A stretch of 64,000 bases of DNA from Kitasatospora mediocidica KCTC 9733 (GTDB lineage: Bacteria > Actinomycetota > Actinomycetes > Streptomycetales > Streptomycetaceae). Of this stretch, positions 42,943 to 51,422 are shown one piece after another. The stretch lies in NCBI RefSeq assembly GCF_000744225.1, contig NZ_JQLN01000004.1, forward strand, positions 682,001 to 746,000, given 5' to 3'. The translations under genes were made by a program, and so were the position numbers. Under the pieces are notes generated by a model. The model searched no databases. It was not told the origin of the DNA and worked only from the letters and a program-made list of their open reading frames with translations. Numbering within the stretch: position 1 is the first letter of the stretch; every line of letters begins with the position of its first letter.

Positions 42943-43017
42943 GTGCTGTTCGGGGCCGTGCTGTTCGGGGCCGTGCTGTTCGGGGCCGTGCTGTTCGGGG
43001 CCGTGCTGTTCGGGGCA
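42943..43017 (+). repeat. Five 15-bp tandem repeats
   Basis: Five copies of GTGCTGTTCGGGGCC (the last one ends GCA). The length is a multiple of three, so a frame through it reads VLFGA repeated, but no start or conserved product supports translation. Confidence 0.9.
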
Positions 43018-43114
43018 GCGACACGGGCCCAGGAGCGGCGGTGGCGCGGCGATCGCTGCCAGGATCGGTCCGTGGCACTCCGTCACCAGTCGAGGAGAGC
43101 GGAAGGCAGGGCCC

Positions 43115-44323
43115 GTGCGCGACGGTGGATTCTCCGGGACCAGGCTGGCGCGGATGCGCGACACCCTGGCGTGGCACGTCGGGCCCGGCGGGGTGCCCGG
43201 GCTGGTCGCGGTGGTGGCCCGGCGCGGCGAGGTCCACGTCGAGACGCTCGGTGTGCGGGCGCTCGGCGGGCCGCCGGTGGAACGGGACACGATCTTCCGG
43301 GTCTCCTCGATGACCAAGCCGGTCACCGCCGTCGCGGCGATGATCCTGGTCGAGGAGTGCCGGCTGCGGCTGGACGATCCGGTGGACCGGCTGCTGCCCG
43401 AGCTGGCCGACCGCCGGGTCCTGCGCAGCCTGGACGCACCGCTCGACGACACCGTCCCCGCGCACCGGCCGATCACCCTGCGCGACCTGCTGACGTTCCG
43501 GATGGGCTTCGGCATCGTGATGGCCCGCCCCGGCACGTACCCGATCCAACGAGCCGCCGACGAGCTGGAGTTGGGCCAGGGCCCGCCGCAGCCGTCGGTA
43601 CCGCCGGAGCCGGACGAGTGGATCCGGCGGCTCGGGACGCTGCCGCTGATCCACCAGCCGGGCGAGCGGTGGATGTACAACACCGGCTCGGACGTCCTCG
43701 GCGTGCTGATCGCGCGCGCCTCGGGGCAACCGTTCGAGACCTTCCTGCGCGAACGGGTGCTGGACCCGCTCGGCATGCGGGACACCGGCTTCTCGGTACC
43801 GGCCGACCAACTGCACCGGCTGGCCACCAGCTACGCGCCCGACCCCGAGACCGGGAGCCTGGTGGTCTCCGACGAGGCGGTCGGCGGCGCCTGGAGCCGG
43901 CCGCCGGCGTTCCCCTCCGGCGGCGGGGGCCTGGTCTCCACCGCCGACGACTTCCTCGCCTTCGGCCGGATGATGCTGGGGAAGGGCCGGTACGGCGCCG
44001 AGCGGATCCTCTCCCGGCCCTCGGTCGAGACCATGGTCACCGACCAGCTGACAGCGGCGCAGAAGGCGGGCTCCGCGCTGTTCCCCGGCTCCTTCGACAG
44101 CCACGGCTGGGGCTTCGGCCTGTCGGTGGTCACCCGGCGGACCGACCCGGCCGAGCCGGTCGGGCGGTTCGGCTGGGACGGCGGCCTCGGCACCTCCTGG
44201 TGCACCGATCCGAGCGAGGAGCTGGTCACCGTCCTGCTGACCCAGCGGAACTGGACCTCGCCCAACCCGCCGGACGTCTGCCGCGACTTCTGGACCTCGG
44301 CCTACCAGGCGATCGACGACTAG
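43115..44323 (+). CDS. Serine hydrolase (class C beta-lactamase / esterase family)
   Basis: A 402-residue beta-lactamase-fold hydrolase. The nucleophile motif SxxK is SSMTKPV and the YxN motif is WMYNTGSD. A glycine-rich GFGLSVV and HGWGF segment sits where the KTG motif normally lies. No signal peptide, so it is probably an intracellular esterase or peptidase rather than a resistance lactamase. The GTG at 43115 is preceded by GGAAGG. Its stop TAG overlaps the stop of queA on the other strand (CTAG). Confidence 0.9.
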   Translation: MRDGGFSGTRLARMRDTLAWHVGPGGVPGLVAVVARRGEVHVETLGVRALGGPPVERDTIFRVSSMTKPVTAVAAMILVEECRLRLDDPVDRLLPELADRRVLRSLDAPLDDTVPAHRPITLRDLLTFRMGFGIVMARPGTYPIQRAADELELGQGPPQPSVPPEPDEWIRRLGTLPLIHQPGERWMYNTGSDVLGVLIARASGQPFETFLRERVLDPLGMRDTGFSVPADQLHRLATSYAPDPETGSLVVSDEAVGGAWSRPPAFPSGGGGLVSTADDFLAFGRMMLGKGRYGAERILSRPSVETMVTDQLTAAQKAGSALFPGSFDSHGWGFGLSVVTRRTDPAEPVGRFGWDGGLGTSWCTDPSEELVTVLLTQRNWTSPNPPDVCRDFWTSAYQAIDD

Positions 44324-45423
44324 GAGCTGTACGACAGCAGGAGGTTCACGTCGCCGAACTCGTGCCACAGGTAGCGGTGGGCGATCGCCTCTGTGTAGCA
44401 GAGGTCGAGCAGCGGGCGGCCGGCGATCGCCTCCAGCATCAGCAGGTGGGAGGCGCGCGGCTCGTGCCAGCCGGTGAGGAGTCCGTCCACGAGGCGGACG
44501 CCGCGCTCGGGGGTGACGACCAGGTCCGTCCAGCCGTCGGCGGCGTGCGGGCGTCCGTCGGGGCCGACGGCGGACTCCAGGGCGCGGACGGCGGTGGTGC
44601 CGACCGCGATGACCCGGCCGCCGACCGCGCGGACGTGCTCGACCAGCCGGGCGGTCGACTCCGGGACGCGGAACCGCTCGGCGTACGGGGCCTCGTGGGC
44701 CTCCGGGGAGGCGACGCCGGTGTGCAACGTGATCGGCGCGACCAGGACGCCGCGCGCGACCAGCGCACTGACCAGCTGCGCGGTGAACGGGCGGGCCGCG
44801 CTGGGCATTTCGCTGCTGCCCGGCTCGCTGGCGAAGACCGTCTGGTAGGCGGAGAGCGGCCAGTCCCGGTCGACGTAGCCGTAGCGGATGGCCTTGCCGT
44901 GCCGGGCCAGGTAGTCCGGCAGCGGCTGCGGCAGGGCGAGCCGGGCGTACCAGAGGCGCGCGGTGAACGCCCTGGTCAGCACGGCGCGGGCGCCGTCCGG
45001 CAGGGTGAGCGGCAGACCGGGGCGGGCCGGGCTCTCGGCCGGACGGAAGTACTGCGCGGCGGCAGCGTCGAAGTCGGAGTCGGCGCCCCGGGCCGCCGGG
45101 CGGCGGAGCTCGACGAGATGGGTTCCGCGCGGGTCCGGGTGGGCCGAGGAGAGGTGCAGCACGACGGGCGTGCCGTCGGGGAGCCGGGCGGGCAGGGCGG
45201 CCGGCAGGGTGGCCGAGTTGTTGACGACCAGCAGGTCGCCCGGGCGCAGCACGGCCGGCAGGTCGGTGAAGCGGCGGTGCTCGACCGTGGGGGAACCGTC
45301 CCCGCGGCCGACCAGCATGCGCACGCCGTCGCGGGCCAGGCCGCGCGCCTCGGCGGGCGCGTGGGCAGAGAGCTCCGGCGGGACGGTGAAGTCGAAGCCG
45401 GGGGTCTGCGTGGCGGCGCGCAT
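44320..45423 (-). CDS. queA: QueA-like S-adenosylmethionine:tRNA ribosyltransferase-isomerase
   Basis: A 367-residue QueA-family protein, which transfers the ribosyl moiety of SAM to preQ1-tRNA in queuosine synthesis. Typical segments are LLVVNNSATLPAAL, PITLHTGVASPEAHEAPYAE, VIAVGTTAVRALES and TGWHEPRASHLLMLEAIAG. The ATG at 45423 lies one base after the stop of the SDR gene. No tgt or other que gene is in the window. This shorter actinobacterial QueA form may have another role, so the function is inferred from family only. Confidence 0.9.
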   Translation of the reverse strand: MRAATQTPGFDFTVPPELSAHAPAEARGLARDGVRMLVGRGDGSPTVEHRRFTDLPAVLRPGDLLVVNNSATLPAALPARLPDGTPVVLHLSSAHPDPRGTHLVELRRPAARGADSDFDAAAAQYFRPAESPARPGLPLTLPDGARAVLTRAFTARLWYARLALPQPLPDYLARHGKAIRYGYVDRDWPLSAYQTVFASEPGSSEMPSAARPFTAQLVSALVARGVLVAPITLHTGVASPEAHEAPYAERFRVPESTARLVEHVRAVGGRVIAVGTTAVRALESAVGPDGRPHAADGWTDLVVTPERGVRLVDGLLTGWHEPRASHLLMLEAIAGRPLLDLCYTEAIAHRYLWHEFGDVNLLLSYSS

Positions 45424-45424
45424 C

Positions 45425-46174
45425 TCAGCCCACCGCCGCGGCGAGCAGGTCGGCGGCGCGGTAGCGGCCGGAGGCCGGACGGTCACGCAGCAGGGCACGG
45501 AAGGCCGGGACGACGGTCTGCGGCAGCGGCCGGTCCGAGATGTCCTCGCCGGGGAAGGCCTCCTGGTGCATCCGGGTGCGCAGGTCGCCGGGGTCGACCG
45601 TCCAGACGCGCAGTCCCGGTTCCTCGACGGCGAGCACCGCGCAGGCGTGGTCGAGCGCGGCCTTGCTCGCGCCGTAGCCGCCCCAGCCGGCGTACGCCTC
45701 GACGGCGGCGTCCGAGCTGATGGCGAGCATCGCACCATCGTGCGAACGGAGTTGGGGCAGCAGCAGCTGGGTGAGCGCGATCGGACCGAGGACGTTGACC
45801 TCGAAGGTCTCCAGCAGGCCGGGCAGCGGGAATTCGGCGAGCGCGGGCAGGGCGGCGCCGGCGAGGTCGTAGCCGGTCAGCGTGGAGGCGTTGTTGACCA
45901 GCAGCGCGGCGCCGCCCAGCCGGTCGGCGGCCGCGGCGAGGTCGGCGCGGTGGTCGTCGTCGACCACCGATCCGGCCAGCGCGATCACGGTCGTCAGCCG
46001 GCTCAACCGGGATTCGACTGCGGAGAGTTCGGCCGCGCCACGGGCGGTGATCACCAGCTGCCAGCCGTCCTCGGCCAGGAACCGGGCGAGCTCGAGGCCA
46101 AGGCCCCGGGAGGCACCGGTGACGACGGCGACGGGGTGGGCGGGGGGCGGCTGCGGGGTGTCAGTGGTGTTCAT
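45425..46174 (-). CDS. Short-chain dehydrogenase/reductase
   Basis: A 249-residue classical SDR: cofactor motif TGASRGLGLELA (about 21-32), NNAS, the catalytic Ser region ISSDAAVEAYAG and Tyr/Lys in YGASKAAL. The ATG at 46174 has GGAGGGAG upstream. It is coupled to the QueA-like gene, an odd pairing. The substrate is unknown. Confidence 0.92.
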   Translation of the reverse strand: MNTTDTPQPPPAHPVAVVTGASRGLGLELARFLAEDGWQLVITARGAAELSAVESRLSRLTTVIALAGSVVDDDHRADLAAAADRLGGAALLVNNASTLTGYDLAGAALPALAEFPLPGLLETFEVNVLGPIALTQLLLPQLRSHDGAMLAISSDAAVEAYAGWGGYGASKAALDHACAVLAVEEPGLRVWTVDPGDLRTRMHQEAFPGEDISDRPLPQTVVPAFRALLRDRPASGRYRAADLLAAAVG

Positions 46175-46399
46175 ACCTGCACTCTCCCTCCGCACATGCG
46201 GACGGTGGATCGGCCGGGAGCAGCGCCGCGGCGGGGCCTTTCGGCGTAGGACGCCCCGACGAGGCCGGCTCCACCTTCCGACCCAGGACCCAAGGTCACG
46301 GCCGCGCCGGCCACCGCCGGCGCAGCCCCGGTCGCCACCCCCGCTCTCGCCTCGGCACGCTGACCCCGCGCTTCGACTACATTCCCTCCTGACCTGCGC

Positions 46400-46434
46400 G
46401 GGTGCTGCCCGGCCCGGCGGGCCGGGCAGCACCC
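46400..46434. terminator. Strong hairpin upstream of the acyl-CoA ligase gene
   Basis: A 16-bp perfect stem (GGGTGCTGCCCGGCCC) with a GGC loop, 46 bases before the ligase start and ~225 bases upstream of the divergent SDR. It may be an attenuator, or it may protect the ligase from readthrough. The rest of the 305-base divergent region shows nothing else clear. Confidence 0.5.
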
Positions 46435-46479
46435 CCGGAGGGCTGGCGCGCGGACGGCCGGTGGGGCCAGAGTGGCGTC

Positions 46480-48012
46480 ATGCAGACACCACTGTCCGTC
46501 ATGGACTTCTTGAACAGAGCCGAAATGGTCTACGGGGACCGGATCGGAATTGTCGACGAGCCCGTTCAACCCGCCGAGCCCTGGGGCGAGCTGAGCTACC
46601 GACGGATCGCCCAACTCGCCCGCGCACAGGCGGCGGGCCTCGACCGGCTCGGCATCGGCAAGGGCGAGCGGGTCGCGATCGTCTCGCACAACTCGGCCCG
46701 GCTGATGACCGCGCTCTTCGGGGTCAGCGGCTACGGGCGGGTGCTGGTGCCGATCAACTTCCGGCTGAAGGCCGAGGAGGTCGCGTACATCGTCGAGCAG
46801 AGCGGCGCGACCCTGCTGCTGGTGGACCCCGAGCTGGACGAGGCGCTGGCCGGGGTGCCGTGCGCCCGCCGGTACGTGCTGGGCGCCGAGAGCGACGCCG
46901 AGCTGTACGACTTCGAGCACGAGCCGGTGCGCTACGAGATCGACGAGAACGACACCGCCACGATCAACTTCACCAGCGGAACCACCGCGCGCCCCAAGGG
47001 CGTTCAGCTCACCCACCGCAACTGCTGGCTGAATGCGACGCTGATGGCGCTGCACTTCGGGGCGAACGATCGCGATGTGTACCTGCACACCTTGCCGATG
47101 TTCCACGCCAACGGTTGGGGGATGCCGTTCGGCCTGACCGGGCTGGGCGCCCAGCACATCGTGCTGCGCAAGGTGGACGGCGCCGAGATCCTGCGCCGGG
47201 TGGAACGCCACGGGGTGACCTTCCTGTGCGGCGCCCCGGCGGTGTGCGCGGCGGTGCTGGACGCGGCGGCCGACTGGGAGGGGCCGGTCCCCGGGCGCGA
47301 CCGGGTGCGGATCATCGTGGCCGGCGCGCCGCCGCCGACCAGCGTGATCCAGCGCATGGAGACCGAGCTGGGCTGGGAGTTCATGCAGATCTACGGCCTG
47401 ACCGAGACCTCCCCGATCGCCACGGTGAACCGCACCCGCGCCGAGTGGGACGACCTGCCGGCCGCCGAGCGCGCCGAGAAGCTGGTCCGCGCGGGCGCCC
47501 CGGCGCTGGGCACCGAGCTGCGGGTGGACGACGAGGGCGAGGTGCTGATCCGCTCCAACACCGTCCTGACCAGCTACTGGGAGCGGCCGGACGAGACCGA
47601 CGCCGCGCTGAAGGACGGCTGGTTCCATACCGGGGACGGCGGGACGCTGGAGGACGGCTACCTGACCATCTCGGACCGGAAGAAGGACGTGATCATCACC
47701 GGCGGCGAGAACGTCAGCTCGATCGAGGTGGAGGACGTGCTCTACGACCACCCGGACGTGGCCGAGGTCGCGGTGATCGGCGTGCCGGACCAGAAGTGGG
47801 GCGAGACCATCAAGGCGCTGGTCGTCCTCAAGCCGGGGCGCAGCACCGACGAGGCCGCGCTGATCGCGCACTGCAAGGCGCGGATGGCCGGCTACAAGTC
47901 CCCCACCACGGTGGAGTTCCGGGACGCCCTGCCGCGCACCACCACCGGCAAGCTGCAGAAGTTCCGCCTGCGCGAGCCGTACTGGGCCGGCCGCTCACGC
48001 ACCGTCAACTGA
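46480..48012 (+). CDS. Acyl-CoA ligase (AMP-forming, FadD-like)
   Basis: A 510-residue ANL-superfamily adenylating enzyme. The P-loop is FTSGTTARPKGVQLTHR, A5 is YGLTETSP, A8 is DRKKDVIITGGENVSS, and the C-terminal lysine is in TTTGKLQKF. It activates a medium/long-chain or aromatic acid to its CoA thioester. The ATG at 46480 has only a weak ribosome site. It starts 26 bases before the TIGR03084-type gene, with which it forms an operon, and near other acyl-CoA genes. Confidence 0.94.
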   Translation: MQTPLSVMDFLNRAEMVYGDRIGIVDEPVQPAEPWGELSYRRIAQLARAQAAGLDRLGIGKGERVAIVSHNSARLMTALFGVSGYGRVLVPINFRLKAEEVAYIVEQSGATLLLVDPELDEALAGVPCARRYVLGAESDAELYDFEHEPVRYEIDENDTATINFTSGTTARPKGVQLTHRNCWLNATLMALHFGANDRDVYLHTLPMFHANGWGMPFGLTGLGAQHIVLRKVDGAEILRRVERHGVTFLCGAPAVCAAVLDAAADWEGPVPGRDRVRIIVAGAPPPTSVIQRMETELGWEFMQIYGLTETSPIATVNRTRAEWDDLPAAERAEKLVRAGAPALGTELRVDDEGEVLIRSNTVLTSYWERPDETDAALKDGWFHTGDGGTLEDGYLTISDRKKDVIITGGENVSSIEVEDVLYDHPDVAEVAVIGVPDQKWGETIKALVVLKPGRSTDEAALIAHCKARMAGYKSPTTVEFRDALPRTTTGKLQKFRLREPYWAGRSRTVN

Positions 48013-48038
48013 TCCGTCGATCCCGAGGGAGTTCCACC

Positions 48039-48827
48039 ATGCCCGATGTCCACGACCTGATCACCGACCTGGCCGAGGAGGGCGCCGGACTCGACGCCCT
48101 GGTGGCCGACTTGACGGCCGACGGCTGGGCCACCGAGACCTCCGCCCCCGGCTGGACGATCAGCCACCAGGTCTCGCACCTGGCCTGGACGGACGCCTGG
48201 GCGCTGCGCGCGCTGCGCGATCCGGAGGGCTTCGAGGCCGCCGGCCGGGCCGCCTTCGCCAAGCTCGACAACATCGTCGACGAGGGTGCCGAGGCGGGCG
48301 CCCGGCGTCCGCACGGCGAGGTGCTGGCCGACTGGCGGGCCGGACGGGCCGAGCTGGCAGTCGAGTTGGCGAAGGCCGACCCCGGTACCAAGATGCCCTG
48401 GTTCGGCCCGCCGATGAAGCCGATCTCGATGGCCACCGCGCGGATCATGGAGACCTGGGCGCACGGCGAGGACGTCGCCGACGCGCTCGGCGTGGTCCGC
48501 GCGCCGACGGCCCGGCTGCGGCACATCGCCCATCTGGGCTTCCGTACCGTGCCGTTCGCCTTCATGGCCAACCGGCTGCCTGCACCCGAGGCTGCATTGC
48601 GCGTGGAACTCACCAGCCCTGACGGCGAGTTGTGGGCCTGGGGACCGGAGGACGCGGAAAACCGGATCACCGGACCGGCGCTGGACTTCTGCCTGCGGGT
48701 CACCCAGCGCCGGCACCCGGCCGACCTGGCACTGACGGCGGTCGGTCCGGTGGCCGTCGCCTGGTTGCCGATCGCCCAGGTCTTCGCCGGTCCGCCGGGA
48801 GAGGGCCGGGCGGCCACCGGCGCGTGA
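48039..48827 (+). CDS. TIGR03084 / mycothiol-dependent DinB-like protein
   Basis: A 262-residue protein of the maleylpyruvate isomerase N-terminal (DinB-like) metal-binding group. Likely metal histidines occur in TISHQVSHLAWTDAWA and METWAHGEDVADAL. The family often acts on mycothiol or coenzyme-linked substrates; the exact reaction is unknown. The ATG at 48039 has GAGGGAG seven bases upstream. Co-transcribed with the acyl-CoA ligase. Confidence 0.88.
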   Translation: MPDVHDLITDLAEEGAGLDALVADLTADGWATETSAPGWTISHQVSHLAWTDAWALRALRDPEGFEAAGRAAFAKLDNIVDEGAEAGARRPHGEVLADWRAGRAELAVELAKADPGTKMPWFGPPMKPISMATARIMETWAHGEDVADALGVVRAPTARLRHIAHLGFRTVPFAFMANRLPAPEAALRVELTSPDGELWAWGPEDAENRITGPALDFCLRVTQRRHPADLALTAVGPVAVAWLPIAQVFAGPPGEGRAATGA

Positions 48828-48835
48828 GTGCCGGG

Positions 48836-48870
48836 GCGGCTGACACCCCGCCTCAGGGGGTGTCAGCCGC
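48836..48870. terminator. Bidirectional terminator overlapping the TetR 3' end
   Basis: GCGGCTGACACCCC and GGGGTGTCAGCCGC flank a short loop that contains the TetR stop codon. It serves both converging genes. Confidence 0.8.
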
Positions 48871-49521
48871 TCCTCCCCCGCCGCTTCTCCCCAGCCCGCC
48901 GAGCAGCAGCCGCAGCGCGAGCTCGAAGCCGCGCTCGTCCAGCCCGCCCGGCCCGCCGCCGCGTTCCGCCGACGCCTCCAGGGCCCCGGCCAGCGCCGGA
49001 TAGTGCGGCCGGTAGTCGGCCGCCGGCCGGGCGAAGCCCTCGGTGAAGGTCTCCAGCGCCGACCCCAGCACCAGGTAGTCCAGCGCGGCCGCCGCCTCTG
49101 CGGCGTCCGCCGGCGCGAGCCCGGCCGCGACGAGCGCGCCGAGCAGTTTGTCGTAGCCCAGCAGCTGCCGCGTCGCCTCCACCCGGCGCCGGGCCAGCAG
49201 GGCGATGGTGTTGGGGTGACGCAGGAAGACCTGCCGGTAGCCCCGGGCGTACCGGGCCACCGCCTCGCGCCAGTCGTCGGCCGACTCCCCCGCGCGGCGC
49301 TCCAGCGGGGCGTGGTCGATCTCGGCGTTGACCAGTTCGGCGAGCGCGTCCAGCAGGTCGTCCTTGCTCCCCACGTGGTTGTAGAGCGAGGCGGCCTTCA
49401 CCCCCAGCCGCTCGGCCAGCGCGCGCATGGTGAGCCCGCCGGGGCCGTTCTCGTCGACCACCGCCAGCGCCGCTCCGGCGATGATGTCCCTGCTCAGCAG
49501 GTTCCTGACCGGTCGCCCCAC
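48853..49521 (-). CDS. TetR family regulator
   Basis: 222 residues. The N-terminal helix-turn-helix (LSRDIIAGAALAVVDENGPG then LTMRALAERLGVKAASLYNH) is followed by a TetR_C-type ligand domain. The start is the GTG at 49521 with a GGGGCAGGG upstream. It is divergent from the APC permease, and the intergenic region holds the palindrome ACTAACTAAGTTAGT, a probable autoregulatory operator also covering the permease promoter. Confidence 0.92.
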   Translation of the reverse strand: MGRPVRNLLSRDIIAGAALAVVDENGPGGLTMRALAERLGVKAASLYNHVGSKDDLLDALAELVNAEIDHAPLERRAGESADDWREAVARYARGYRQVFLRHPNTIALLARRRVEATRQLLGYDKLLGALVAAGLAPADAAEAAAALDYLVLGSALETFTEGFARPAADYRPHYPALAGALEASAERGGGPGGLDERGFELALRLLLGGLGRSGGGGAADTP

Positions 49522-49639
49522 GCCCTGCCCCGCTTCTCGCCCGCTGTCGCCGTCCCACTGCCGGCCGTCGCCGTCGGCGCAAGGTTACAGCCCGGTGTCG
49601 GCCCTTCCGTTTACCTGGGTGACCCGGCTACGGTTCCCG

Positions 49640-49654
49640 ACTAACTAAGTTAGT
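49640..49654. promoter_or_regulatory. TetR operator candidate
   Basis: ACTAACTAAGTTAGT is a 7-1-7 perfect inverted repeat centred between the divergent TetR and APC genes, 40-54 bases before the permease start. Confidence 0.65.
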
Positions 49655-49693
49655 TTTCCCTCACACCCCCACGTCACAGCAAGGCGGACGCAT

Positions 49694-51211
49694 ATGAGCG
49701 AGCACTCCCCGCGCAGACCCGCAGACGGCGGAGCGGCCGACGACAGCGAGCGACTGGCAGCCCTCGGCTACCGCCAGGAGCTGCGCCGCAGCCTCGGCGT
49801 CCTCGGGAACATCGCGATGGGCTTCGCGGTCGTCTCCCCCGTGGTGGGCCTCTACGCGGTCGCCCAGGTCGGGATGAGCATCGACGGCGGGGCCTGGGTC
49901 TGGGCGCTGCCGATCTGCCTGCTCGGCCAGGCGCTGGTGGTCTGCGTCTACTCCGAACTCGCCTCGCAGTGGCCGCTGGCCGGCGGCGCCTACCAGTGGA
50001 CCCGGCGGCTGGCCAACCCCTCGTTCGCCTGGATGAGCGGCTGGCTCTGGCAGTTCGCCGTGATGTTCGCCAACACCACGGTCGCCTACCTCGCCTCACC
50101 ATGGGTCTTCGCACTGTTCGGCGCGACCCCGACGCCCGCCCAACTGGTGCTGGTCTCAGCCGTCTTCACGATGCTCTGCGCCCTGGTCAACGCCTACGGG
50201 ATCAACCTGCTGCGCTGGTTCGTCTCACTGGGGATCGCCGCCGAGGCCATCGCCTCGGTGCTGGTCGGGGTCTCTCTGCTGCTCTTCTTCCGCAAGCACG
50301 GCTTCTCGCTGCTCACCGACACCCTCGGCGCCCCCGCCGCCGCCCACACCGGCGGCCTGATGGCCTTCCTCGCCGTGATCGCGGTCGGCGGCTGGGCGTT
50401 CATCGGCTTCGACGCCTGCGTCTCCACCGCCGAGGAGACCAAGGACGCGGGCCGCCAGGTGCCGCGCGCCATGTGGTACGCGCTGCTCAGCGTGGGCACG
50501 GTGGTCATCCTGAACGCCGTCGCGGTGGCGCTGGCCCACCCGAACCCGGCGGACGTGGTCTCCGGCAGGGACCTCGACCCGGTCACCACCGCCGTCACCA
50601 GCTCCTTCGGCGACTGGTCGGCCAAGCCGTTCGTCGTCGTGGTGCTGGTCAGCTTCACCGCCTGCCTGATGGCCTCGCAGGGCGGCGCGGCGCGCGGGCT
50701 CTACTCGCTGGCCCGGGACGGGGTCTTCCCGTTCTCCGCCAGGGTGCGCAGGGTCAACAAGCACCAGGCCCCGATCGGCGGGCTGGTCGCGGCCACCGTG
50801 ATCAGCTGCGCGGCGCTGCCGCTCGGCCTGAAGAGCACCGCGATGGGCAGCCTGATCACCTTCGGCAGCGCCGCGACCTTCCTGCCGTTCTTCCTGCTCA
50901 CCCTCGCCGCGCTGATCGCCCGGGTGCGCGGCACCTGGCGCCCGGCCGGCGCGGTCTCGTACGGCCGGGCGGGGACGGTGCTGAACGCACTGGCCGTGCT
51001 CTGGACCGGACTCGAGGTGCTGAACATCTGCTGGCCGCGGGCGATCCTGGCACCGCCCGGCGCACCCTGGTACCAGGTCTGGGCGGCCCTGCTCGGGGTG
51101 GGCACGGTCAGCCTGGCCGGCCTCGGCTACCTGCTGCTGCGCCGCCCGCAGGACCTGATGCGGGAGACGAACGCCGCCTCCACCGAGGAGCCGGCACCCG
51201 CGCCGGCCTGA
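49694..51211 (+). CDS. APC family amino acid/amine permease
   Basis: A 505-residue membrane protein with about 12 predicted spans. APC hallmarks are the early GNIAMGFAVVSPVVGLY, SELASQWPLAGGAYQWT and GWAFIGFDACVSTAEETKDA segments, closest to the eukaryote-like/GABA-permease branch. The substrate could be an amine or amino acid. The ATG at 49694 has AAGGCGG upstream. Probably repressed by the divergent TetR. Confidence 0.94.
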   Translation: MSEHSPRRPADGGAADDSERLAALGYRQELRRSLGVLGNIAMGFAVVSPVVGLYAVAQVGMSIDGGAWVWALPICLLGQALVVCVYSELASQWPLAGGAYQWTRRLANPSFAWMSGWLWQFAVMFANTTVAYLASPWVFALFGATPTPAQLVLVSAVFTMLCALVNAYGINLLRWFVSLGIAAEAIASVLVGVSLLLFFRKHGFSLLTDTLGAPAAAHTGGLMAFLAVIAVGGWAFIGFDACVSTAEETKDAGRQVPRAMWYALLSVGTVVILNAVAVALAHPNPADVVSGRDLDPVTTAVTSSFGDWSAKPFVVVVLVSFTACLMASQGGAARGLYSLARDGVFPFSARVRRVNKHQAPIGGLVAATVISCAALPLGLKSTAMGSLITFGSAATFLPFFLLTLAALIARVRGTWRPAGAVSYGRAGTVLNALAVLWTGLEVLNICWPRAILAPPGAPWYQVWAALLGVGTVSLAGLGYLLLRRPQDLMRETNAASTEEPAPAPA

Positions 51212-51228
51212 GCCGGTCGGTCTGCACC

Positions 51229-51279
51229 GTCATGCGTCGATGGCCGGGCCCCCCTTGGGCCCGGCCATCGACGCATGAC
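51229..51279 (+). terminator. Terminator of the APC permease gene
   Basis: A 22-bp perfect stem (GTCATGCGTCGATGGCCGGG...) with a CCCCTT-type loop, 17 bases after the stop. Confidence 0.85.
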
Positions 51280-51422
51280 ACCCTGTACATGACGTGCTCA
51301 TCACATGTTCCACGCGTCGCACCCCAGCCTAGCGGGAAGTGGGGGAGCCCTGTGCGAATTCACTCACGCTCAGCCGTCGTTCACCTACATGCGGTATCCA
51401 TGGGGGCGGAAAGGATGCACAC

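Noticed and set aside
42943..43017. Repeat-protein gene with VLFGA repeats
   Set aside because: The open frame comes from a 15-bp tandem repeat and continues as an antisense-style Arg/Gly/Ala frame through the serine hydrolase gene.
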